Below, in pieces: positions 47,842-58,247 of a DNA stretch of 64,000 bases (position 1 is its first letter; each line of letters opens with the position of its first letter). The notes beneath the pieces are model-generated. The model had not been told where the DNA came from. It saw nothing but the letters and a program-made list of their open reading frames with translations, and did not search any database. The translations under genes and the position numbers were made by a program. Origin of the DNA: Acanthochlamys bracteata (lineage: Eukaryota; Streptophyta; Magnoliopsida; Pandanales; Velloziaceae); assembly GCA_019914995.1 (NCBI GenBank), contig CM034127.1, positions 124,001-188,000 on the forward strand. The letters are read 5' to 3'.

Positions 47842-50150
47842 ATGTCTCACACAGTATCCATGGCTCAAAATCTGTCTTCTTCTTCCTGGAAACAAAAGCC
47901 TCACGCTTGCTTCATGGGCATGGTTCTTACTTTACCCAGGTAATAACTGACATCCGCTTCATGCATGCCTTCAACTATCAAACATGAAATTTTAAGTATA
48001 TCATTAATTTGAACTAATTCTTCCCGTCACTAACTTACTTCATTGGGACACAACTCCTATTAAAGACTTGTATATCAACCTCTCTACCTTCTTATGCTAT
48101 ATAACTGTTCTTCTAGGGCTTCTCCATTGTCTTCTTTGAATTAGTTAATCTCTTTGCATGCAGTTTATTCTTCTCAAAATCAAACTACGAACCTCTTGAG
48201 TTCTTCTTAAATAAGTACTATGGTTGCTCTACTTCCCCAATTCTGCTCTGCAACCTTTCTCTCTTCTACCTGGAAAACAAAGTCTAACTTGTTTCTCAGG
48301 TGATCATGCTGCCTCGTGTTTCTATCTTTCAAACAAAAATGAAACTTTAATAAACATCAACTAATTAATTAACTATGTTCAGGCTAGCTTATCTTTTCAA
48401 ATATTCAAGCTTAGCTTGTTGTAACATGCTTGTTGTTTCTGTGCATGTATATATGTCTGTTTGAACGAAAGAAGCAGAGATTTGAAGAAGAAAACTCAGC
48501 TGCTTAGCCTACGTAGAACAAGTCCAACTAAAACATCAAAGAAGAAGACAGCAGTAGTTATGATTGCCATGGCACCGGAGAAGCTTGAAATCTTCAAGTC
48601 CCTGGAGCCCTGGGCGGAAGAGAACATCCTGCCATTGCTGAAGCCCGTAGAAGAATCGTGGCAGCCTCAGGACTTCCTTCCTGATCCTTCCTCCACGGAT
48701 GAAGATGAGTACATTGAATCAGTGAAAGAGATACGAGCGCGGTCTTCTTCAGTGCCTGATGAGTTCTATGTCTGCCTAGCTGGAAACATGATCACGGAGG
48801 AGGCATTGCCGACATACCAGAATGTTTTCAACACGTTTGAAGGGGTGAGGGATGAGACCGGAGCGAGCCCAACACCGTGGGCTTGCTGGATCAGGCAGTG
48901 GTCAGCAGAGGAGAACCGGCACGGAGATCTGCTGAACAAGTACCTCTGGCTTACCGGACGCATTGATATGAGGCAGGTTGAGAAGACGGTACAGTACCTC
49001 ATCGGTGCAGGCATGGTATGTATGTTGTTTGTTTCCTGTTTTCTGTCTAGAAATTCTTGCAGGAACATTAAGTGGTTGTTCTGCGCTCGCAACGATGCTG
49101 ATCACATAATTAATTTAATGGGCACGTCTCATAATGCTACATATGGCGAATTTAGCTTCACCTTCGAATTTCAAACATTTAGGCCGCGTAGTGCGTTCTT
49201 TTTCAACTTATTTTGTTAATAATTTTAATAATTTTAATAATATTTTATAAAATTTATTAAAAATTTAAAAATTATAGATTGGTTTTTATAGCTTTAAAAC
49301 CTATTATCATTTATTATTATTATTATTTAAATAAAAAAAAATTAAATTTTTTTTAAATAAGATAAAATTATTTTTTTATTTTAAAAAATATTTTTTAAAC
49401 ACTCGCAAATAATCCCCCCTGATTTTGAAGGACTGAAACTCTATGAATTTAGCTTTTTTTTTTTTTCTTTTGTCTATACTTTGTATTTCAAATGAACTTT
49501 TCACTATATGGTAACATTACATTATTGATCACATCTTTCTTTAAATGTTTTGGCCGTGTATGTGTTCGTAGGACATCCATACAGAGAACAACCCTTACCT
49601 AGGCTTCATCTACACTTCATTCCAAGAGAGAGCAACCGCAATCTCCCATGGCAACACCGGCCGCCACGCCAAGCATCATGGAGATTCCACACTGGCCAGA
49701 ATCTGCGGAACAGTCGCAGCTGACGAGAAGCGTCACGAGGCTGCCTACTCTACCGTCGTCGCCAAACTCCTCGATCTCGATCCAGACACAACAATACTAG
49801 CCCTGGCAGACATGATGATGAAGCGCATCACGATGCCTGCCTTATTAATGTTCGACGGTAAAGACAGAAACTTGTTTGGGCACTACTCTGCTGTCGCGCA
49901 GAAAGCAGGAGTTTATACAACTAAAGATTATGCGGACATCATTGAGCATTTTGTTAAGAGATGGGGAATCGAGAAGCTTAGCTGCGGTTTAACTGGAGAG
50001 GGAAGGAGAGCTCAGGATTATGCTTGCAACCTTCCCCAGAGGATCAGGAAAGCTGAGGACAGACTTCAGGCCTTGATGAAGAAGAGCAATGCTGCAACAA
50101 CTACCATGGTGCCTTTCAGTTGGGTGTTCAACAGGAATGTTAGCATTTAA
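47842..50150 (+). CDS. Divergent plastid acyl-ACP desaturase (stearoyl-ACP desaturase family)
   Basis: Soluble diiron enzymes that put the first double bond into acyl-ACP in the plastid stroma, using ferredoxin. Exons 47842-47939, 48478-49015 and 49572-50150 give 404 residues (family about 395). The start is ATG 47842 or the in-frame ATG 47860 ([14 protein letters not shown]). The N-terminus is Ser/Lys-rich, as expected of a transit peptide. The mature part begins near [20 protein letters not shown]. All six iron ligands are present: Glu140 (MITEE), Glu178 and His181 (EENRHG), Glu231 (FQERAT), Glu264 and His267 (DEKRHE). Substrate-pocket positions differ from the castor 18:0 enzyme: 114 Val, 115 Phe, 118 Phe, 179 Ile, 200 Ala and 207 Gly (castor numbering; this protein is +35). 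An alternative first exon lies at 48220-48299. Chain length and regiospecificity may therefore differ from the standard delta-9 18:0 reaction. Confidence 0.95.
48094..48103 (+). promoter_or_regulatory. TATA-like box ahead of the second candidate first exon
   Basis: GCTATATAAC lies about 120 bp upstream of ATG 48220, inside what is otherwise intron 1 of the desaturase gene. Its position fits an internal promoter. Confidence 0.45.
48220..48299 (+). CDS. Candidate alternative first exon of the desaturase gene
   Basis: ATG 48220 opens [20 protein letters not shown] and runs 80 nt to a donor (TCTCAG/gtgatc). This leaves phase 2, exactly as the first exon at 47842-47939 (98 nt) does, so it can join the same exon 2 at 48478. 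The two exons are homologous: SSTWKTKS matches SSSWKQKP, and similarity continues past the donor (for example ctttcaaac/caactatcaaac). It would encode an alternative transit-peptide start. Whether it is expressed is unknown. Confidence 0.6.
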
Positions 50151-50643
50151 ATTTTGCAGCCTAAGTAGGTTTATTACATATGCTCTAGCTAGTTAACTAG
50201 TCTGCAATAATCATATATACCAACATTTTATTTTAAGCAACTTCAAATAATCCTTATGTTATGTCATTCTACGATCGATAGATTGAGGGACTAGCTAATT
50301 ATTTAGTGGTATATATGATAGGCTGTGCTTGCTGGGGAGTTTTCGCTGTTTATGAGTTTAATTAATTAGAGATATGATAATGAAAGAACATGAGAGCTGC
50401 TGTGTTGATGAAATCCCTCATCTTAATTTCGTTGCTCTAACTAGAGCACTCATGTTAATTTTCTATGATGCATAGAATTTCGAGTTAAAAATGAATAACT
50501 CGCAACGGTAATAGTAAATTTTCAGTGAAGATGTTGAGCAACAACCTTAGCAACTCCATAGCAGTTATATCCATGAGGAACTAATCTGTGTATTTACTGA
50601 AATTACAGCAACAATCTAGCTTCAGAGGAAAGATTAAAATTGT
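50151..50643. other. Convergent spacer after the desaturase gene
   Basis: Contains the 3' UTRs of the desaturase (+) and of the small minus-strand gene. Nothing else seen. Confidence 0.5.
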
Positions 50644-51069
50644 TCAAAATTCAGCAGGCGCAGGCACAACAGGTAGAGAGAAGTAGGGCTCAGTGCAAAC
50701 AGCTGCAGCCTTCTTCTTCTTCATCCCCTGATCATCTCTGCTAGACTCTGCAGCAGTGTTGCCTCTGTTGTTGAACCATCTCGCAACCTTTTGAATATTG
50801 AAATACGGGGAACAAGAACGGCTCCGAGCACTGGTATTGATCACTGCTGATCTGCTCCTTTTTTGTATTATTGAATTCCTTGAGACTTCTCTGTTGATGT
50901 GGAACTCTTCATGAAGATGATCATAAGTTTCAGGGTCCGACTTGGACTTGCCGTTTATGCGGTGGTAGTTCAACTTTCCGCGATTATTCTGATTAGAAGA
51001 TGAAGAAGAAGAAGAAAAAGAATAAGTAGAGAGGAAATCGTTGTTGTTGTTGTCGTCGTCGGAGGACAT
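50644..51069 (-). CDS. Small disordered protein of unknown function (141 aa)
   Basis: A single exon from ATG 51069 (MSSDDDNNNNDFLSTYSF) to a stop at 50644. The composition is low-complexity: an Asp/Asn run, a Ser run near residues 18-25, then a basic stretch with SRSCSPYFNIQKVARWF, a Lys run and a hydrophobic-Pro end (YFSLPVVPAPAEF). The block SPYFNIQKVARWF looks like a conserved short motif. No signal peptide or membrane segment is present. A TATA box lies about 100 bp upstream, which supports a real gene. I do not recognise the family. Confidence 0.7.
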   Translation of the reverse strand: MSSDDDNNNNDFLSTYSFSSSSSSSNQNNRGKLNYHRINGKSKSDPETYDHLHEEFHINREVSRNSIIQKRSRSAVINTSARSRSCSPYFNIQKVARWFNNRGNTAAESSRDDQGMKKKKAAAVCTEPYFSLPVVPAPAEF

Positions 51070-51165
51070 GGAGGGGGTTTCTCTTTGGTTTATTGCTTTA
51101 CAAGAGAAAGGTTAATTAATTGTGTTTCGCTCAATGTTGAAATAGTCGAGAGAGAATTGCTTGCG

Positions 51166-51176
51166 TTATTTATAGG
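51166..51176 (-). promoter_or_regulatory. TATA box of the 141-aa gene
   Basis: On the minus strand the sequence reads CTATAAATAAC, about 97-107 bp upstream of ATG 51069. Confidence 0.6.
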
Positions 51177-51179
51177 GCC

Positions 51180-52826
51180 GGAGAAGGAATTAATAATAAA
51201 AAAAAAAGACCGTACGGACCATCGGGATGAGAAGGGTCGATACGTAAACAACAGGGGCAGGTTTGTCATTATGCATGTACTAGGGAAAGGTGATAGATGG
51301 ATGCATTCCGTCGGTGGCCGTTCTGGGCTGAAAGAAGAAGTTGATCGAAGGAAACAGGGACGTGACGTGGACGTGGTTTTGTTTCCTTATCCAAAACAGA
51401 AACCATGCATAGATAACTTTTAAATTTTGCAAACACACTGCCATATTGTTTTGTTAATTTTTCTAATTACATATTAATTACTTCTACCATATATATGTGC
51501 AAGTACCTTCTTCAATTGTCTAGAACTCTATTAAGTTCATTATATGTGCTAGTTTTTATATATTAATTACGTTCACGTACAAAATAATAATCTGCTCCGT
51601 TACCTCTAAAATTAAAATAATGTGTTTCATTTTTTATAACCTTGCTTTCTGCTACTGCTAGTTATATATATATATATATTTATTTAGACTATTTAAATAA
51701 TTTATATATAATAAAATTTGTATACATTAGATAACTTATTCCTCACAAAATTCTAAAATAAAATTTTTCTAAAAGAATTATTTTTTTAAGTACTTTCAAA
51801 CGTCATTCTCATAATCATTCCGATTGAAAGAATAAAAAAGCGAAATTCCTAGAAATATTTGTGTTCATAAAAACATGAATGAAGAAAACAAATTCCTTAG
51901 AGCTTAGGAAAACTTGCCTGCTGCAGGTTGCAAGTGTGTAGATTTTCCCTTGATTGAATGGAATTATTATATATGTTTGCAGGAATTTCCTGACATCTAC
52001 AAAACATTCATTTCATGCGACCGCTGATATCGATTTGTACAAGCTCTTCTATGAAATTAAGTGCTTCTGTCTAGTCCAGTCTAGCTAAGGCAATTAATTT
52101 CATAAATGTTTGTTTTCTGCTTATCCAGGAATTGCAATGACGTCGAGAGAAAAACATTCCTTTTAGAGCTTTTCATTGAAAGCATTAGTAGCACAGTGAA
52201 GAGCCATGATGGTTCTGCTATCTTTGAAAATGATAGAAGAAAAAAAGAAACTGTTTCTGAAACCGATTGATGAAATTTATTAGCGGCTTATATATCTTCT
52301 GTTGATGTATTATTATTATTATTATTATTTTCTCTGGTTGAATCCGGATTCCTCACGTCTTTTAGATGATGTGAATGGATCGTGTTTAAGCTAGAGCAGC
52401 TTCAGAAAGCATACGATTGGACAAATTTCATTGAAATGTTTTTTTGTCACATTCGTTTCACTAGAAACAGCATAAAGTAGAAGAGCCTGTCTAGCTAGTT
52501 GTACAGAACTATCCAGGTTCAACTAGCATGTTACAGAAAAACTGATAATAAACAGATCAAATTCTAGAAATTGTTTAAATTAATTAGCCTAGAAAAATAA
52601 CACATGATTACTTTATAGAAATTATATAAAGATAACGGAGAAGTAAATTTTTTTACAAAAAATAAAATATAACTCTTACTAATTCAGTTACAGCATATAA
52701 TGACACAGTAGTAGATAATACACTACCAAAACTCCAGCTTCTGTACAACTGCTCTCTCTGGCAAAACAATAGCCTATTAGTATCCAGACATTTTGTTCTA
52801 ATACTAGTTTGTAACTTATCTCTTGC
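51180..52826. other. Spacer without genes
   Basis: AT-rich sequence with an (AT)n run near 51664-51680 and an ATT run at 52308-52328. No conserved frame. Confidence 0.5.
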
Positions 52827-53375
52827 TTATTCTTTCTTCTTTGCAGGCTTGATGACAGCTGGAATCCAGGAAAACCAAAACAGAGGTAAAACACTGAATC
52901 CTGCCTGAATAAGAATTGCTGTTGGTAATTTTTCAAGGTTGCTTCTGAAATGCCAACATCCCAAGCAAAGAGCAACCCCAAAATATCCGCTGATTATTGA
53001 TGCAAGTGCAACTGCTGACATGACAAATGCCATTACGGAACCCTCGCAACCGGCCGGGCAGATCTGCGCTATCAGCACAGTGGAAGGCAACATCTTAAAA
53101 TGAACAACGCCTCCAGCAAGCCCGAGAACATGACAACGTATATGGAGTCTGAAACTCCCATTGTTCTGTAAAATCCCTTCACGAACAGCATATGAGACAC
53201 CATAAACAAAGCAATGGTCACCTGGAGGGCTGACAAGATCTTCCTCACTGCAATCCCCTTTAGCGTATTGTTATTCGCCATACACCAAACGAGTATAGAT
53301 GCCTGACCTAAAACCTTGGATAGACCTATTACTGATGAATCAAGATTCAGGTGCTGGATCTGGTAAAAAAACATT

Positions 53376-55838
53376 TGTAATAACTATAACTCCGTGGGCT
53401 AAAGAAAACTATAGCTGAAATTAGTGGCCCTAACATGTAATGTTTTTTGTTTTTTTTTTTTCTTTCTTCTTCATTTCTCACTGCCCGAACCCATCAGCCC
53501 TCACTGCTCCGGCTCCTCTCTGACGTGAAATAAATCCTTCTCCGGCGATATTCATCTCATTTCATCTTCTCAAGCCATTCTTCTCCTCATTTCCGGTAGT
53601 CTTTATCAATTCTGGCGAGCTACGCCGTGCGGGACAAATTTTTAAAATTTGTCCGGCCATTTTACCGGCGTTCCTGCGAAGGTAAGTAGTTAGAAACGTT
53701 CCCCTTAACTTGCTAAGTTTTTTTCCTTATTTATTTGCATTGATTTTCAGCTCCGTCAATTGATTTCGTGTGAGTTCGCCGCCGGACGCTATTTCGTCAA
53801 TTCCGGCCGCCGGCGACAAAATTGAAGCTCGTCGTCTATTCCATTAGATTCTACTAGCAGTGTTGGTCATTTTTACTGCTTTGAACGCACTTGGCCGGAA
53901 CCCTAACTCGTCGGAATCCGGCGAACTTTTTCGGCGACTTGGTTAGGTGAGTTAAAAATACTTGCATCGCGTATTTGAGATTGTTGTTAGATGAACTATT
54001 AATTCGTTTCATTTTAGGAAATCGTTGGATTGAAAATACGTAAGTTGTTGCCGATTCAAGTCGTGTAGCATTCGATCGTCTCACCTCGTTGGTAAGTTTC
54101 TTGGATTCGTTAGTTAGTACTTATTGTGTAGTGGATTAGGAATCTGAATAAACCGTTGAACGAATGAAATTCTATAATGGTTCACTGTATGCTATTGAAC
54201 ATTGGACTCAAACTTAGTTAGATATTTATTACAAATATTTGATTTAGCTTTCATTAGCGTGCTTATTATTGAATATGCCCGTATGCACGTTAGGTGGTAC
54301 GAATGACTTAAGTTCGGAGGTGCGGTTTAGAGTTGACAGTTGATATAAATACTAGCTTGGACTACAGGTGAGGATTACCATGCCACCTTTTCTTCCTAGA
54401 TTAACGTTAGGCTTTCGGCACAGATAGCATTCACTTTGATTATATATTATGATTTATCCTTCATGCTACATATGTCTGTACATGTTTAGATTTATTTCAC
54501 ATTATGTTTATAGTTAGTACTAGCATGTTTGCATATGGTAAACTATATGACATAATTATGAGAATATGCTATATACATGTCAATATTTTTCTTTCGTATA
54601 TGCATAAGTATAATCACGATAGCATTGAAGGCATTAGGCATAGCATGTTCATTGAGTGAAAATCTATTATGTTGCATTTACTTGTTAGGGACTGCATTGG
54701 TATGAGACAATGTAGAACCTAACAGGTACTGTCATAACCTATTATATTATGTATGCTTGAATGAGATATTGATACGGTAGGTCTCAGGAGATACTGGTCA
54801 CCGAAATATATGGATAGCCGATGGATTCCAAAACATACTGGGCATTGAGTTATAAGATATGAATTATCGATGGGTCCCAGAACATACTGGGCATCGAGAT
54901 GTAATGATATTGCTTGCCGGTGGATCCCAGGACATACTGGGCACCGAGCTGTCTGTGGTTTGATATATATAAAAGTATTACGTATGTATGCTTGTATGAT
55001 ATACCCGATAGCGTGATGTGAGTTAAAGATGTGATCTCATTTGATCACCTATTTTGTATGATTGTTACACTTGATGCATCCGCATACATCATTACATATA
55101 TTTATTTGCATGGGTTCACTAGGTATATGTATATATATTATAGCTTTGAGAGTGTCGCATAACATTGTTTCATTATCGTATATCTCTGCTAAGAACTGAG
55201 TCGGTATGGGACGATTCAGGACTTAGTAGAACCTGATCTGATATATCGTTGCATCTACTTTTATGTAGATAGTACTATAATGCCTACTTAATGCATTATT
55301 TAAATTGGGCATTCTGCTGTTTTACCTCATTGAGACTGGGCTCACTCTTTTTTCTCTTCTTTGGCCTCCCCCAGATAGATCAGAAGCTAGCGGGCGCTGA
55401 TTAGACTCAATATTGCTGGACCAAGAGCGTACGAAGGGTATTTTATAAATCTTTTGGCATATAGTTAGCTCTGTATCCTCGAGGAACATAGACTTTTCTT
55501 GTACTTTATTGTATGTGGTATTGCGATGGTATTTGTTTTGGATTGTAATAGATATCGGTGGCTACCAGTAGCCCATAGATATTTTTTGCTGGTTTTAGTA
55601 TTTATACGATTTTGTTTATTTGTTCTGTTTTGTCGTTATTAAGTGACTTATTGCAGTACATAATTTTACTTGAAATTATAGGAAAAGTTTTGTCGAAATT
55701 TTATTTTTTTCTTTTGGAGATATTTGGTGAACCGTTTATGATATTTTTGGTCAGACTTATTGGATTGGGTCAAATTTGGGCCTTATCTAGATTCGATTTA
55801 GTTCAATACCGATCAGTATCTAATTTTGAATCTTGACA
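53376..55838. mobile_element. Solo LTR (2463 bp) inserted in the FBT pseudogene
   Basis: The element starts TGTAATAACTATAAC and ends AATCTTGACA, the TG...CA ends of an LTR, with the short inverted terminus TGT/ACA. It is flanked by acatt (53371-53375) and atatt (55839-55843), a 5-bp target duplication with one mismatch. No gag, protease, reverse transcriptase or integrase frame lies inside, and no internal primer-binding site is evident. A single LTR left by recombination is therefore the simplest reading. Superfamily is not determined. Confidence 0.72.
54787..54950. repeat. Short tandem array inside the LTR
   Basis: Four diverged units of about 44-50 bp share the core atactggKcaYYgag followed by cgRtggRtcccag. 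The cores start at about 54791, 54835, 54884 and 54934. Confidence 0.75.
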
Positions 55839-56657
55839 ATATTGTACCCAGCAGAATTGGCGTTCAGCATACGGAGCTGAAAACCATTGCCATGAAACCG
55901 CTTGCAAGAGAGCTGCAGAAAAGAACCATAAAAGCAACTCAATCAGGGTGTTCTATCTATATTCATCCTAAAATAGTTAAACGAACAAAAAAAAAGTTGT
56001 TCTATTTTATTCTGTACTAAGATAAAGAATTTTTAACTTCTGCAATGGGATTTGTGATTTATGTAGGGTGCAACAGATCATATAAAAACTTTAAGAGTTT
56101 GACAAAGAAACTATTTGCCCTGGAAACTTTTCTTCTGAAAATCGTTTTCATAAAGGAATCAAGTGTGATCCATCCAAGACCACCAGACACGGGTTTGGCG
56201 GCACTGCCACCTCACCTCTCAGAAATATATCCTCGAAGCCTTTAATCCTTTTACATTTTGGCATATAAAGGCCTAGCTCTCTGCTTATTATTAGAGAGTG
56301 TGTGATATCAGCTATCATTTTGTTACCAAATAAAAAATTATTCACTGAGTAAAAGCTAAATTACATAGCCCTTTTAAATTAGCAGCCTTGATAAGCACTA
56401 CTTGGCATGTTCTTTAAACACGCAATCCGTGTGCAATAAATGAATCGCACAAATACCATTTCTCTAATTTTTGCTTATGACAAATGTCAGAGTACATACG
56501 ACAACATGTATTCGGATGTTCAGCAATTAACTACTGTAATATGACCTCTTATTCAGAACAATTAACCAGATTTATTTCATAAATAAGCAACAATGATAGC
56601 ATTTTAGTCATGTTACGTGAAGACAAGCTGTAGAATTTAGCCAACTGCTATCTATAA

Positions 56658-56934
56658 GGGCGTGTTTATTTAGACTATGAACTGAATTTTTAAAAATAAG
56701 TTTTTAAAATGAGTTTTTTAAAAAATAGAATTTGATAGTGAATTTAGTTTTATGTTTACTTATTATTAAAAAAGAGTTTGAAAATAGAGTTTTGTTTATA
56801 AAATTTAAAATTTCAAAGTAGAGTTTTTGGCGCAAAAAAAAAAACGATTAACTGTTTACATTGTTTTGAAAAGTGAATGAGAAGTAAAAATTTTTGACTC
56901 AAAAAATGAGTTCAAATCCTAAGAACACACGCCC
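56658..56934. mobile_element. MITE with GGGCGTGTT inverted ends
   Basis: The left end reads GGGCGTGTTTATTTAG; the right end, reverse complemented, reads GGGCGTGTGTTCTTAG. The 277-bp element is non-coding and contains repeated aaaatgagttt/aaaaataagttttt motifs. The flanks taa and tag could be a 3-bp TWA-like duplication, which would suggest PIF/Harbinger, but this is weak. Confidence 0.65.
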
Positions 56935-57585
56935 TAGATATGTAATGGTTCATCTTAGACCATGTTTACCTGATCAGATGAGTATAGACCAAAGGCTACA
57001 CATGGGAACAACTAGCAAATCAACATTACATGGCAAATGGCACGCATACTGTGCAACCTAGAACAACCTTGTCCAGGTAAATTTAACGTAGACTGGATGA
57101 TCACAAGTAACTCATACCACATCAAACTTTTTGGTCCTTTCTCTCACTTACACAAACTTTAAATTCTCATCATTAACACATATATCAAACAAAATATAAA
57201 ATGTCAGATGATCCCTAATCTATCCAGAAAGTTTCAAAAGTATCTTGCTTATGCACGACATCACTGTTCTTTTGACTTTAAAAATAAAGTTTTTAAAAAT
57301 AAAATATTAAAAATAGTATTATTAAAAATAATATATTTTTATTAAAAAATAATATATTTTTATTAAAAAATAAATTAAAAGTAATATTTTGTATTTTTTT
57401 ATTAAAAAATAAATTAAAAATAATTTTTTAGTAGAGAAGAAGTGCTTTATATGTGCAAAAGTTTATGTATGAGGGCTATATAGGGCACCCACTTAGACAT
57501 CATCAGCTAGACTGATGGAATCACTCCACTCACTTAGTAGAATCCTTGAGATTATATGTTGTACCTAAATGTTGCTGGATGGATG

Positions 57586-57832
57586 TTAGGATCCGTTTAA
57601 AATTGCTTAGAAAATAATATTTTTTAAAATAAAAAATATTTTTATTATTTTTTAAAAATAATTTTATTTTTTTTATTTTTAAAAATAATAAAAATATAAT
57701 AAAAAGATAAAAAAAAATTTATATTTTTTAAATTTTTAAATAAATTTTTTATATACTTATAAAATATATATTAAAAAGTATGAAATTAAAATTTTAAAAA
57801 ACTTTGAAAAAATGCTCAACCAAACTGCCCTA
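57586..57832. mobile_element. MITE-like element with TTAGG ends
   Basis: The left end reads TTAGGatcCGTTTaaaa; the right end, reverse complemented, reads TTAGGgcaGTTTGGtt. The AT-rich core shares ataaaatatatattaaaaa with the unit at 40471-40694. Confidence 0.55.
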
Positions 57833-58247
57833 AGAACTCTTTAGAAGGTCCTAGAATTATGAAAAAAGTATATACTTTGCCACCAGCAGACTTCAGATAT
57901 CCATCTGTTCCAACTTCAAGAACAGCTTTATTTTCCTTAAATACAAAATTCTCATTTCAAAATCCTTAATTTGTATCTAGAAACTCGGAGCAACTATTTG
58001 TGATTCACCATTTCAACAATAAATAAAAGCTTATAATCTAAAACAAATCACTGCAACAAACTAAGAAGGAAAATTTTCTATAAACACTCCGAAACACCCT
58101 CTTGAAAGAGTCTAATACATATACTCGAATTCAAACAACAATACTGAAGATTATAAATAGCTATACACTACTACGATCGACCACTTGGACCTGCAACATG
58201 TTTATTAAACATTTTGAACTGAACTACCTTGAAGATACAGATGAAGT

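Larger units (their letters stand above)
52827..55912 (-). pseudogene. Folate-biopterin-transporter-like pseudogene, split by an LTR
   Basis: FBT-family proteins are 12-helix major facilitator transporters. Only the C-terminal half is present. An exon at 55844-55912 (acceptor ctgcag) reads AVSWQWFSAPYA and, after a 1-nt slip, PILLGT. The LTR element follows, and the reading resumes at 53371 with FFYQIQHLNLDSSVIGLSK. It continues through ALQVTIALFMVSHMLFVKG and FSGLLEALF. A 1-nt deletion near 53100 then shifts the frame to KMLPSTVLIAQICPAGCEGS, AFVMSAVALASIISGYFGVA and ILIQAGFSVLPLFWFSWIP, ending PAKKKE. Removing the insert and one 5-bp duplication restores the GTMFFYQ order known in the family. 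Frame shifts, the insertion and the missing N-terminal half show that it is dead. Confidence 0.82.
55913..58247. other. Spacer between FBT pseudogene and the large minus-strand gene
   Basis: No gene recognised. It contains two MITE-like elements (56658-56934 and 57586-57832) and an AT-rich tandem stretch at 57300-57425 built from attaaaaaataa-type units. Confidence 0.5.

Noticed and set aside
53376-55838. Complete LTR retrotransposon
   Set aside because: No second LTR and no gag-pol frame inside; only one LTR-like block between the target duplications.
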